From assembly GCA_030549495.1 (NCBI GenBank), contig JAUIRK010000323.1:1-64000 (forward strand): a stretch of DNA of 64,000 nucleotides, in the 5' to 3' direction. The notes under the pieces are model-generated. The model was not told the origin of the DNA and did no database searches. It worked only from the letters and a program-made list of their open reading frames with translations. Of this stretch, positions 35,889 through 46,200 are shown piece after piece. How positions within the stretch are numbered: the stretch's first letter is position 1; every line of letters begins with the position of its first letter. Origin of the DNA: Nectonema munidae (taxonomy: Eukaryota; Nematomorpha; Nectonematoida; Nectonematidae). Made by a program: the position numbers and the translations under genes.

Positions 35889-37210
35889 AATATAGTCTAA
35901 AATCCTGAGAAAATTTTTTCAAACATAACAAGTTTAAATTCATTTCGTATTATGTTCCCTTATTTCAAATGATTACACGAAAAGATATAAATGTTTTAAC
36001 ACATTGACTTTCTCCAAGTTTAAGGTAACTTTGTTTATCCTTTCAGATGCGGGTTAATAATTTTAAATAGTAACATTAGCCAAGTCATAAAAATTCCAAG
36101 TGTACCAAGAAAAACTGTAAATATTAAAAATATATTAAAGTTTCATTTACACAATTTCTAGAATTGTTATTTATTGTATCTATTTTCATATACTCATGTA
36201 ATTATTAGGTAGAGCTAGTTTTACTTCGTTTTTAATTAAGCGAGGTTAATTAGTCGGTTATTTTTTTAAAGTCAATTTGAAGAATATTTAGTTAATAATG
36301 AGTATGAATTGGTGATTTTGAAAACTTTAGAATAGCTAAACCGAACGTAATAGATTGAGAGTTGTCACACTCCAGATATATCCTAGTTTTGAAGGTGGAA
36401 CAAAACATCAGTTCGTGGCCACTAGCTAATATAAAATGAATAACGAGATAACTAACTGAATAATAACCTTACCTCCACTGGCTCTTTACACTTTGTATTA
36501 TCTTGAAAGAATAATGATTTATTGGATGCACAATGTATATTTCTGGTTACTCCTAAATATAGGGAAATCCTAATGATATACCCTAATTTTGTAGGCAAAT
36601 CTTGAGAGAAATTTTATATCATGCTTTAATCTGTACAGCCTTAGTTTCATTGATTCAATATTGCACAGTGTTTGAATATATTTAGAGAATTCTATCAATA
36701 TTGGGTGTAGACAGATTTAGAATATTACTTAGTGTCGATTTTGTTGATTAAAAATTGCGGGAAAAATATTAAACCAGTAGTGGAAACCATCATGTACTCA
36801 CTTTCGAAGTTGCTTAGCAGAAAGGGAAGAAATTTTGCTGTCATACGTTTTGATTAATGCGGCTAAATTATAAAAAAAAATGTGAGGTGTTATGGCGAAC
36901 TAATGCTTCTTTGTTTTAACTGCCCATTCTATCGCTTATTGTGATGTCGTTTCCCGTCTCGTTTGCACTACCAACAAAATCCTATACACGATTATTTCTT
37001 CATAAAACGTTCACACTTTCTAGCTAGATGATGAAATGCAGGGATCACTCAGATGTAAATTTACAACGTATACTGAATACGCCTATTTTTAATTCGGTAG
37101 ACATAGCGTGTATAACAAGTAAGTTTCACTGTACAAACAATGTTAACATCATTTCAAAGATTTGCTCAATGATAAAACGTAGCCTTTATAAAATTAGAAG
37201 GGTATAAAAA
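35889..37210. other. Stretch without a recognised gene
   Basis: No repeat or coding signature was recognised. The stretch may be host intergenic sequence upstream of the exon at 37284. Confidence 0.45.
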
Positions 37211-37218
37211 TGAGGCAT

Positions 37219-37233
37219 ATATATATATAAATA
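37219..37233 (+). promoter_or_regulatory. TATA-like element upstream of a signal-peptide exon
   Basis: An alternating AT run ending TATATAAATAC lies about 55-65 bp before the ATG at 37284. Such runs are common in AT-rich DNA, so support is weak. Confidence 0.3.
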
Positions 37234-37283
37234 CTTTAAAATTTTTATATATGCTTCATTCTTCTTCTTGTCGAGTAACGAAG

Positions 37284-37350
37284 ATGACAAATCTGAAAGT
37301 TTTCCTAGCTTTGATATTTTTGACTTTTACTATACAGCCCATCTATAACA
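37284..37350 (+). CDS. Putative first exon with signal peptide
   Basis: ATG at 37284 opens MTNLKVFLALIFLTF plus seven more residues (TIQPIYN), a textbook signal peptide: a short polar start with Lys, then a hydrophobic core. It is followed immediately by a strong donor, GTAAGT, at 37351. The leftover single base means the next exon must begin in phase 1. The coding exon at 40980 offers no acceptor with that phase, so either an intermediate exon was missed or this exon belongs to another gene. If it is real, it marks a small secreted protein. Confidence 0.35.
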
Positions 37351-37984
37351 GTAAGTTTTAGACTAGTTTCTATTTTTACTATCCATTCAGGCCCGTACAC
37401 ATCTTTTTAATAAAGCTTGTACCTACTACATATCTAATGAGGATTAGACATCTCGATGGATAGGACCCTATCCCTTTGCCATTTTCCATAAATTTTACGC
37501 TATACTTGCTTGTCTTTTTTCCATTGCTAACCACAAAGCACCATTTTCCAAAAGTTTTTCCTTAATCTGGCATTTAAACCATTTTCGTGATATCCCGAAT
37601 ATTGCTGAATAACGGAGGTATTTTTGGAAAATATTGACTAAACTCCTCTAGTCTCTATAAGCGTTGGATCAGCAAACTTTGAAAACTGTTGTTTAATGGA
37701 ACATCAGTCTTATTTTCTTCAACAAATGTATTTAAAATGTGGGAAACATGTAAAAATTATTTATAGTTTTCATAAAAGTTTTAGTTTTCATTCTAGAGTC
37801 CGCGGTACCGCAAAGAAGTTCCATGGGGATCGAGAAAGGGACACCGAGTAAATTGTTTTTCTCAAAATAGTTCACCAATATTGGGTCATTTGTCATATTT
37901 TGCCAAAAGTCACATTTAAAGAGAATGAATAATTTAGTCTTTGAATTGAGTACTATTTTTTTTCTTTTATTGCTTTTCAGGCCT

Positions 37985-39260
37985 AATTTGTAAATGTGCA
38001 TTTTTCTTAAAAGCTAAAAAAATGAAATACAACGACTCACACTTGAAATTTCGTTTTACTGCATTAACGCCTGATGGGGAAGAGGAACATAAGTGTCTTT
38101 TGTGTTCTGAAGTGCTAGCATCCACTTTTCTAAACCCCGTCAAGTGAAACTTACACTGGTAGTGAAGCACTCGAGTTCGGTAAAATTATTGGCTGAAGGA
38201 TTGCACAAATTCATGTTTGATAAATAACATAGGAATGTTTTTGCAAGTATGGTTTGAAAAGTTTCAAAAAAATATCTGTTGTCAAAAAGTTCTACAACAT
38301 AGCAGAACAGTTGATATTACCTTGCTGTAAAAGATATATTGGATGTGCTAAGAACTTCTGAAGTTGTAAATTTGAAACATATATTCTTGTCAAATGATAC
38401 CGTTAGAAAGCTAATAGGAGAGATATCTGATGACATGTCAGACATGGTTTTATTGATTTGGAATTTGATTTCCAACTTCTTTGCTCAGATTGATGAAACG
38501 ATGGATGCTGCAAACATATCTCAGCCTTGTGCTTACGTTCAATATGTATATGACAAAAACCTGCTAGACAATTTTAAATTATGCGAAATTCAGCAATAGA
38601 AGAACTGCAAGAGAAACATTTGACAAAGTGATAAATTTTTTTACAGCACATAGTATTATAAATAGGAATCTGGCTAAGCAAAAATTTCCAGATGTAATTG
38701 GTACCCAGTGTGCCGAGTCATAAAACCATACCCGATGAGTTGAAAAATATTTTCAATGAAGTCATTAAAACAGTGTATTTCATTAAAGCAAATGCTTCAA
38801 ATCTTGTTTGTTTTCAGATTTGAAAAACTCTTGCTGCACTAAAACGTGAGGTAGCTTTCCAAAGGAAAATTTTTGAAGCGATACTATGGAAAGAAATTCA
38901 GCAATTTCTGCAAAGCAAATTAAACATGCATGTAGAATTTTCTGATGTCTCTTTTCTTATATCCCTATCATTCTTATTGAGCATATTAGAATATATGAAT
39001 TCCTTAAGAGATCAGAGTACTCCATTGTAATAAAAAATTGATAACTTTTCAAATTAAATTGATTTTGATCAATAAAGATGTCATGGAGGTATAAAACACC
39101 ATGTAGCATGCCAAGAAATTCTTCTTTATTTTCCTAATCTACAAAAATTTGAAAAATACTATCAATTTATCAAAAACCCATTTATAATCTCGATTAGTAA
39201 TCTGGCCTCAGAAAACTTCTTTATTAAAGAACAGTTTTTGGTTAATGATTGAGGAGGTGC
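37985..39260 (+). pseudogene. ZBED5/FAM200-like hAT transposase, decayed
   Basis: Plus-strand pieces in family order: a BED-type zinc-finger start near 38020-38130 (MKYNDSHLKFRFTALTPDGE, then HKCLLCSEVLAS), 38339-38599 (FLSNDTVRKLIGEISDDMSD, then FFAQIDETMDAANISQ, where relatives have QLDESTD), a stretch near 38720-38820 (TIPDELKNIFNEVIKTVYFI), and a late piece near 39180-39250 (FIISISNLASENFFIKEQF). Many stops and frame changes separate them and no dimerisation domain is found. It lies on the opposite strand to the related gene at 23.5-25.1 kb and is more decayed. Confidence 0.7.
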
Positions 39261-39533
39261 AACACATCTTTTTCTGATCTCATAACGATTTTTCGATTGA
39301 AATGGGAGGTCATATTAGGGTTTGCATAAGTATCGAAAATTAGGAACCGATACCGAAAAAAACTTACAAAACCCGAAAATCCCGTTTCCAAACGGTTCCT
39401 AAGGGAAAATAATTATTTTGCTTCATAAAAATTTTGATAAAACACTTTATTACTATTGCAAATTTTTAAAATAATATTTCAAAAAAACGTGTGCATTTAA
39501 GGTAGAGTCAGATAGTCTAGTCCGTATTTTTGA

Positions 39534-39968
39534 TTAAAAAAAAAGCCCTGAAGCCGAGAATGATCTTTCTGCTTCTACACTTGTAGGCTTGATTGTAAGA
39601 AGTGCAGATAACAACTTGTTCAAATTTTTGGTAAGTTTGCCTGTTGCTTCATAAAGTTTAAAATCTCTATCAACATCAAATACTCCATCATCAATAAATT
39701 GATCAATACTTGAGGTTTTTGTACATCCAAGTTTGTTTATTTCCTTAAAGTATTCTTCGAGCAAAGGATCATTAATTGAAGATGACGCTTTATTTTCTTT
39801 TTCATCAAGTTCATCTGTCACTTTTATTTCTCCGTGATTTGTTTTATAATGTTTCAGTAGTCCTGAAGTACTTACACCAGAACACATTATTTTTGCTTTG
39901 CAATATAAACATACCGCTTCATTCTTTGACGTCTTTTTGAAACAATTCCAAGCAATAAATTTTGACAT
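39534..39968 (-). CDS. BED zinc finger fused to hAT dimerisation domain
   Basis: 144 codons open from MSKFIAWNCFKKTSKNE. Residues 1-47 form a BED zinc finger (W, F, then CLYC with a late STSGLLKHYKTNH). A linker of about 60 residues follows, then the dimerisation signature (LLTIKPTSVEAERSFSASG). Relatives are about 600 residues, so the entire catalytic core is missing, yet the frame is intact from start to stop at the natural C-terminus. Such a product would keep DNA binding and dimerisation without cutting activity. In other transposon families such proteins act as repressors. Here that is inference. The deletion is presumably the one that made the element non-autonomous. Confidence 0.7.
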   Translation of the reverse strand: MSKFIAWNCFKKTSKNEAVCLYCKAKIMCSGVSTSGLLKHYKTNHGEIKVTDELDEKENKASSSINDPLLEEYFKEINKLGCTKTSSIDQFIDDGVFDVDRDFKLYEATGKLTKNLNKLLSALLTIKPTSVEAERSFSASGLFF

Positions 39969-40421
39969 GTTAAAAATAGTCTATAAAAAAATAAAGCTAG
40001 AAAGTACCGTTTTTAAATTATAAAGGAAGCAAACATATATGTAAAAAAGACTTACGAAAGGAAAACTAATTATGTAGGCTATGAAATTAAAAATAAAACT
40101 AAATATTCCATTAACTTTTTGAGAGAGATATATTGATGATCTAACTATTCGACGCGAGCTGATTTAACGCGAGGCGATATAAACAGTTGATTAAAAATTA
40201 ATTAAAATAAAAAAGTTCAAATTTTGTAATAATGTAAATTTTTCCAATTCATTTTCCATTTAATTTATTCTCTTTTATTTTTTTCAATAATATTAATATC
40301 AACTTATTTTAATGTTCAAAAGTTTCAAAATGTTGAGTATCAAAGATCGTTTAAATTTGTATGTCCTATAAAGTATAGGCTCGCGTTTAATAGTTAGACC
40401 TATATCATTATGATTAAAATG

Positions 40422-40519
40422 GTTCTAGGTGAAAATTGTGCAAACGACAAAAGTGTGCAGCAAAGAAAAAAAAAGAAAAAGAAACTCTTTTGTCGTTTGC
40501 ACACTTTTCTCCGTTTACC
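40422..40519. mobile_element. 98-bp MULE-derived miniature element
   Basis: A perfect 9-bp duplication, ATTAAAATG, lies at 40413-40421 and 40520-40528. The tips GTTCTAGGTGAA and (minus) GGTAAACGGAGAA are the same asymmetric pair as the MULE at 9930-13350. The inner arms (TGTGCAAACGACAAAAG) are inverted around a purine-rich loop. It is non-coding. Confidence 0.9.
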
Positions 40520-40979
40520 ATTAAAATGAGATGACAATGAAAAAAAGATTTTATATGAATGAAGTGCAGTAAAGTTTTATGCAAAGAATTGCATAGTGAA
40601 ATAAATCAATTACAACTAAGTTATTCTCGGAACCGGGAATACTTTTTGGTTCCGAGAGGGTTCCCAAATTTTTAGAACCGCGAGCAGACGCTATGTCATA
40701 TGCTTGTAAAGATTGCTTTGAAAGCTGATTCGATTTGTCACTACATATGAGTATGAAATTTTTGTTTTCCATGCTACTTGCCATTCAAAACAAATCTCAA
40801 AACAGATTGGAAGTGCAATGATATAAAACTCCTCAATTCTCCCTTCTCCCTGAAATCACATTGGAGGGCCTTTTCTTCCCTTGCCCCCGGATGTGCGCCC
40901 CTTATCTCATTATAAATATATTATATTTTTGGACCAATTTTAGTAATTCTATTAACAACTTTATTTCATCTTTAGGCAG

Positions 40980-41759
40980 ATGTATCCTAGATCTTCCAAA
41001 AAAAAGGTTTTTTTTTTCTATAATGAGTATGATATCCGCATTGAAATTAAGTATATATGTCCACCTTCTAAAGATCACATAACATTTCAAAATATAATCT
41101 ATTCTAACAAAATACGTTTATATTTGACTGAAAAAAATGGCTCCAATATCATTACTGCAACTATAAATCATGACGATATTACAGAAAAAGGAAAAAAATT
41201 CTTCGTTCGAATGTTTCCGTTTAAAGAAAAATATTCTCAGGATATAAAATTTGGTTCTTTTGATGATGAATTGAAAATCTTTACCTTTAGTAAGTGCACA
41301 CATTATATTTTACAATTAGAATGTAACTGTTTTTTTATTATTTTCAAGGTAAGCATAATTGTTGGAAAAAACTAGAAGCTGTTACTCCACAAGATGAATA
41401 TGAATTGGGCGATACAATTCATATAAATTTATTTTTCGAATGTTTCTATAAGATAGATAATCATGATACTTTTATAGTCTGGGTAATGATAAATAATTCT
41501 ATCCAAAGGGGAACCTACATCAGAAAACATGATATCATTACTGTTTCTGTAAAATTTCAAATTCAAAATTCAACAAAAGTAAGTATTGCTGTTGGTTTTC
41601 TAGGTGACTTTATGCATGTTAGTAATGTTGAACCTACTATCTCGCAGATACGCAATCTTGCTGATTTTTACAAAGAATTTAAAGTAATATTCTTTAATTA
41701 CTCTTTTTAAACCAAAATTTACTTAAAATATTTGAAATATTTAGATAAAGAATATGTAA
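40980..41759 (+). CDS. Multi-exon gene of unknown function, probable host gene
   Basis: Exon 40980-41289 (possible ATG at 40980; it could also start at an acceptor upstream) is joined to 41349-41683 by a 59-bp intron with GTAAGT and TTTTCAAG borders. The frame continues (FTF|SKHNCWKKLEAV). A second 61-bp intron (41684-41744, GTAATA..TTTAG) would give a short last exon ending at 41759. If unspliced, the frame ends at 41710. A poly(A) signal follows at 41853. The protein is about 220 residues, rich in alternating polar and hydrophobic strands (IRIEIKYICPPSKDHITFQN; DTIHINLFFECFYKI; DIITVSVKFQIQNSTKVSIA), which suggests a beta-sheet fold. No family was recognised. In-frame splicing with tiny introns and no decay argue for a live gene. 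Confidence 0.6.
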
Positions 41760-41852
41760 AGAAGAAGAAAATTATGAATATGAAAATTTTTAAAAATTAT
41801 TATTGTACATCTAATGAGTTAAAGTTTTTTTTCCAGTTGTTAGTGATTAAAT

Positions 41853-41858
41853 AATAAA
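41853..41858 (+). promoter_or_regulatory. Poly(A) signal AATAAA
   Basis: A canonical hexamer about 95 bp after the predicted stop of the gene at 40980-41759, followed by a T-rich stretch. Confidence 0.5.
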
Positions 41859-42349
41859 CTTTTATATTTTTAATTTTATACGGAACTTTAAAAATAGTTT
41901 AGTTTTTATACTTATTTTTCCACAGTCTCTTCTCTACATTTTTATGTTTTATTTTCAATTTTTTCAATGTGACGAATTTCCAACTCACCAATAATCTATA
42001 GCACCTTTTATGATCCCAAGAATCGCTTGAAAAATGGTAAAACTGGTTTTTGACAAATTATTAGTAAATTCATGCAAGTTAAAAGATTTTAACCGAAAAT
42101 AAATAAATAATTGTAAATTTTATATACTGTAAAAATTTTTACGTGTTACTCTTATCCATACCTACGTAAGAAATACCTTGATTCGGTCTGTTTCGAGTTA
42201 AGGGAGAGACGAATTGGAGAACCCACTATAAAAAACAACTATTTTTTTATCCAAATATAATAAATAAAATAGTTTGAAACAATCATAATCAAGAAGCCAA
42301 TCATTTATAGGAACTTCTAATGAACTAATTAAGAAATTTACTAAGAAGT

Positions 42350-42957
42350 TAGAACAAATTTGACTTCATTGATAATATAGAAATTTTTTTCCACCAAAAA
42401 GTGTTTCAAATAGGTTCTTCCTTCTTGAACTAATTCACCAATAATATAATCAATCAATTCAAGGTAACTAGAGTAATAGAGTTGTTAAGTGTTATAGGAA
42501 ATTACATATGCTTCGACGAATTAGATTTTTGTGTGATATGTTAGCTTCTAAAAAGTTGTAATAATTTTTTTTATCAAAATTATTTTTAACTAAGGAAGGA
42601 ATCAATGTGTTTTCGATTTTGAAGTAGAAGCTACATAATTTTGATGTTTTTATTTTTTTATCATGTTTAACAGCAATATTACAAATTTCACATAGAAGCT
42701 CAATAAGTTGAGTGTGGAGATTTTAAAATATGTCATTCACCCCGCGTTATTATCTAAATGCTAAGGAACATTCCTTTCTCTTTTTTGGTAACAATTTTCA
42801 TTCTTTTTGGTGTAAGAAATGTTAAGATCAGAGAGTCAATAGGTGAAATAAAGTCTTGGAACATTTGAAAATACTCTTCTACAGGAGTTAAGTTTTTTAG
42901 ATTGACATGCATCTTGCTTCCATTGCCCAAGCGATCACGTGTGTAAGGTGCAGTCAT
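42350..42957 (-). pseudogene. Unknown coding-like relic
   Basis: Three consecutive minus-strand pieces look protein-like: 42754-42957 (MTAPYTRDRLGNGSKMHVNL, then LTPVEEYFQMFQDFISPI), about 42480-42720 (LIELLCEICNIAVKHDKKIK, then NYYNFLEANISHKNLIRRSI), and about 42350-42470 (SSYLELIDYIIGELVQEGRT). The LTPVEEYFQ phrase faintly recalls piggyBac transposases, but not enough to name it. Stops and frame changes separate the pieces. It could be a decayed transposase or an unrecognised split gene. Confidence 0.3.
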
Positions 42958-43131
42958 TTGTCCAATTTGGCTTTTTATTTAAACTTTGAGTAACATTTAA
43001 ATAACATTTATTTTTTGAATTCTTGTAACAACCTTTGCACATGTGCTTCGTTTTTTATATAACAACTCCTTTTTATATTAATAAATGTCAAATCTATAAG
43101 TTTTTCAAAGAATATATATATTTTAAATATC

Positions 43132-43360
43132 ATTTATTTAAACAAAACTAAATTTTCGACTCCACGAGTCTTTATCAAGTTGAAGTATTAAATGTAAATG
43201 CTTTGAATGAAAAGGATTAAATGGAGTAATAACTTAAACGGAGTATTAACGGAAAATGACGAAGAACTCCGTTGAACCCTTTCCTTTCAAAGCATTTGCA
43301 TTTAATACTTCACCTTGATAAAGACTCGTGAAGTCAAAAATTCATTTTATTTAAATAAAT
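43132..43360. repeat. Inverted-repeat hairpin element
   Basis: Arms of about 85 bp (ATTTATTTAAACAAAACTAA inward, and its complement at 43275-43360) contain CTTTATCAAGTTGAAGTATT and CACGAGTC. The loop sequence (AACGGAGTATTAACGGAAAA) recurs outside at about 43450-43495. It is non-coding and resembles a MITE. Confidence 0.75.
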
Positions 43361-44169
43361 CTGTTTGAAACTTTACTCTTTTGGTTTTATCTTTTTATTT
43401 CAAACAAATGACCCTTCAGCACTTTACTTATATTTTAAATATAGGTGCTAATAACGGAGTATTAACGGAAAAGGACGAAGAACTCTGTTTAATCCTTCAA
43501 ACAAAAAAAAGTGGCATGAAAAAGATTAGGAAACTTTTGCACACTTGTAACTCTTTTTAATTGTCAAGTTATTCGTTCCAAACTTTCTAATTATACATTT
43601 TACTTCCTTGGATCTATCGGTACATTCCTTTCTTGAAATTATTTTAAATTTTTATTTAAATTTATAAAAAGTCTTCTTTTTTATTTTTTTTGTTCATTTA
43701 TCTAAAAATATTGTGAAAATGTAATTCTAATTATTTTAGTAATTTGTAATTTATAGAAAAAATTGTTTTGCTGATATGACAACGCCTACTTATATATTAG
43801 AGGCGCACATGCTAGGCGAGGGCAAGGAAGTGGCGAAAAGGCCTTTCGCTTTCCCTCACCCCACCCCCGCTAAATAATTTTGAATTCTCTCAATTCGATA
43901 AATTATTGAAAAGATTTGTTTAGCTTGTGAGGCGATTTTGGATATTGCTTTTCTTGTTTTAAGGTGAACTCACTGAACGGATATAACAAATATTATTGTT
44001 TTAATTAATTTCTGTTCATTTGATGTAATAAAACATACGAATTTGAGCTATTTTTGATGAGAGGCAGTAATGCAGCCAGGAGTTTAAACAAGAGTAAAAA
44101 CAAAAATTTTGGAAATTTTTTCAAATTTTTATCATGTATCATAAACATAAAATTTTATCATTGACTGAA

Positions 44170-44882
44170 AAATTGAGTTAATTAAAATAAAAATGTCAAA
44201 TACAACTTGTTGAAAATTTTTCTGTTGGCAAAACTACTGTATTCAAAATATTTTGAAAAGAAAGAAAAATATTTCCGATGTTATGAAGATAATGCTAATT
44301 CATATAAAAAACGAATTTCAAGTAGTTTAAAATGTGATAAATTGGATAAAGTTGTTAGATCATGGTTCCAGAAGGCACGATCAAGTAATATACTTTTTTT
44401 CAGGAACATTGATTCAAGATAATTTAATAATTGCCAGAAACATTAATTCATTAAAATAGCGAAAATCTTGGTTTACAACAATAATAATTTAAAGCATCTA
44501 ATGCTTGCTTGGCCAAGTTTTGTTTTTGTGACAATATAAATTTTAGTAAAGTTTGGGGTGAAAAAGGTGATATTGATTTAAAAGCTTTTAAAGATTGTAA
44601 GAATAGAATACCATATATTGTAAAAGACTTTGGAAAAAAGGAGTGACCGATCGCTTATAATAAAAGGCAAAGATTGAGCAGGTGGAAAAATCAGAAGAAA
44701 ATATGCCAAGAGAGTTTGAATGTGTCCTTGTTATTGGGAAACTCACTTTCAAGGAAATATATCACACCAGAAATTACAAAAAAAATCTCCGTAAAATTTT
44801 GAACAGAATGGATAATGAAAAAATAGCTTCATGTATCATTAAAATAATTACGGTTTTGCGTGCATTTGAGGATAAATACTAA
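44170..44882 (+). pseudogene. Tigger/pogo transposase relic, N-terminal part
   Basis: Plus-strand pieces resemble the CENP-B-like N-terminal half. An HTH phrase (NFSVGKTTVFKI) is read near 44210-44245. The open frame 44207-44422 contains NANSYKKRISSSLKCDKLDK and VVRSWFQKARSSN. A later frame near 44500-44640 reads FSKVWGEKGDIDLKAFKDCK. The last piece, 44682-44882, is acidic and ends KIITVLRAFEDKY. Several frame changes are present and no DDE core was recognised. It is more decayed than the Tigger copy at 7968-9386 and not obviously from the same subfamily. Confidence 0.5.
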
Positions 44883-46062
44883 AAGAGTGAAACACCAATG
44901 ATTTTTAAATGTTTCGAAAAATAGCAAAAGAAAATAACATCCTCTCTATAAAATTATAATGATTTGTAAATAAAAATTAAAAAACACTTCTTTATTTTCA
45001 TGAAATATTTTCAAAAATTAAAAAATTTATTCTCCAATTCAACCACCTCTATAAATCGACTTTTTTCTTTCCAAAATTTCTAATCTCCATTTGGTCGATA
45101 TAGGAAGGTTTTATATTTAACATTTTTGCCGATTTTTATATTTGAACGTCAATTTTTTACGATTTTGCTGTTAGTAGCTTTATTTATAAAAAATTTTTAT
45201 ATTAGAAATTAAAGTAGTTATATATATTCTCAAAATATTTCTTGAAAATTTTTAAATAGACAGGTCATCAAAATCCGAATTTCAACATATTTGACTAAGT
45301 AAGCTTTACTCAAAAACTAAAAATAAAACTAATTCTTTTTTTAATTTGTTTACGTAACTCTTTTTCTACAATTTGATGTAAAATATGGGGTTAGATGCAT
45401 AACATTTTCGGCAAAAAGCCTCCAAACTAGATGACTGACAAATTTTTCGATTTTTTATTTTTGATTAAAAATATCAAAAAACTTTTTTTAATAATAAATT
45501 ATATATTCGTGTTCTGATAATATAAATAAATTTTATAAAAAAATTTCAGGATTATTTAAGAATTTATATTTTAATTATTTGTAAGAAAATATTTACAATT
45601 ATAAAAATAATTTTTGTATATTTTAGAGATTTTAGATTTTTTTACAATTTAATTAAAAAATTTACATTTTTAATATTCAATTTTTGTGCAGATTTGCTCC
45701 TCGCATTATGACTAATGGTTAATCACAGTTTTTGTGAATTCGTTTTTTAGAGTTGATAGCCTTAATGTTCGAACTACCGACCTTTAACCGTTAAACTGAG
45801 AGGTACACCCAACATCCATTGAGTGTCGCTCCAGAGGGTACAGAAAAATACATCATTTAAAACTGATTTCAATTTTTACAAATATAAAAAACGTTCTCCA
45901 CATTTTCCACTAAATCATGCTAAACCGTTTATATTTAAAGATTTAATTTTTACTTAAAAAATTTTTTTTCATACTGTTTAGTTTTTCCCCCAAAAAAAAT
46001 TTTCACATCTTTTTGAGAAATATAATCAGATAAAAATTTTAATAGAAAATTAAAAAATAAAT
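44883..46062. other. AT-rich DNA with a tRNA-like fragment
   Basis: No protein-coding sequence. Near 45745-45830 the minus strand reads CTCTCAGTTTAACGGTTAAA followed closely by GTCGGTAGTTCGAAC, resembling A-box and B-box elements of a tRNA-derived SINE. The spacing is too short for a normal tRNA and I cannot fold a convincing cloverleaf. Confidence 0.25.
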
Positions 46063-46066
46063 TTAA

Positions 46067-46196
46067 CCCTTTCGTGACCAGAAAAATCAGACGATATTTA
46101 TTAAAAAGCAGAAGATTTATATACAAAACTATTCGAAAAAGCAGACGAAGGTAAAATTGTTTATGTATCATATATGATACACTTGTCACGAAAGGG
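46067..46196. mobile_element. TTAA miniature element, piggyBac-like
   Basis: TTAA (46063-46066) then CCCTTTCGTGACCAG. The right end is TTGTCACGAAAGGG followed by ATAA. It is 130 bp, non-coding, and contains GCAGACGA, the complement of the CGTCTGC motif seen in the other small TTAA elements of this window. Confidence 0.8.
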
Positions 46197-46200
46197 ATAA

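Larger units (their letters stand above)
39316..40693 (-). mobile_element. Internally deleted hAT element
   Basis: The ends read TAGGGTTTGCATAAG and, on the minus strand, TAGCGTCTGCTCGCGG, each followed by a GGAACC-rich subterminal region. The flanking 8-mers GGTCATAT (39308-39315) and TGTCATAT (40694-40701) match at 7 of 8. The interior encodes a shortened BED-plus-dimerisation protein. The 98-bp MULE derivative (40422-40519) is nested in it. Confidence 0.75.
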
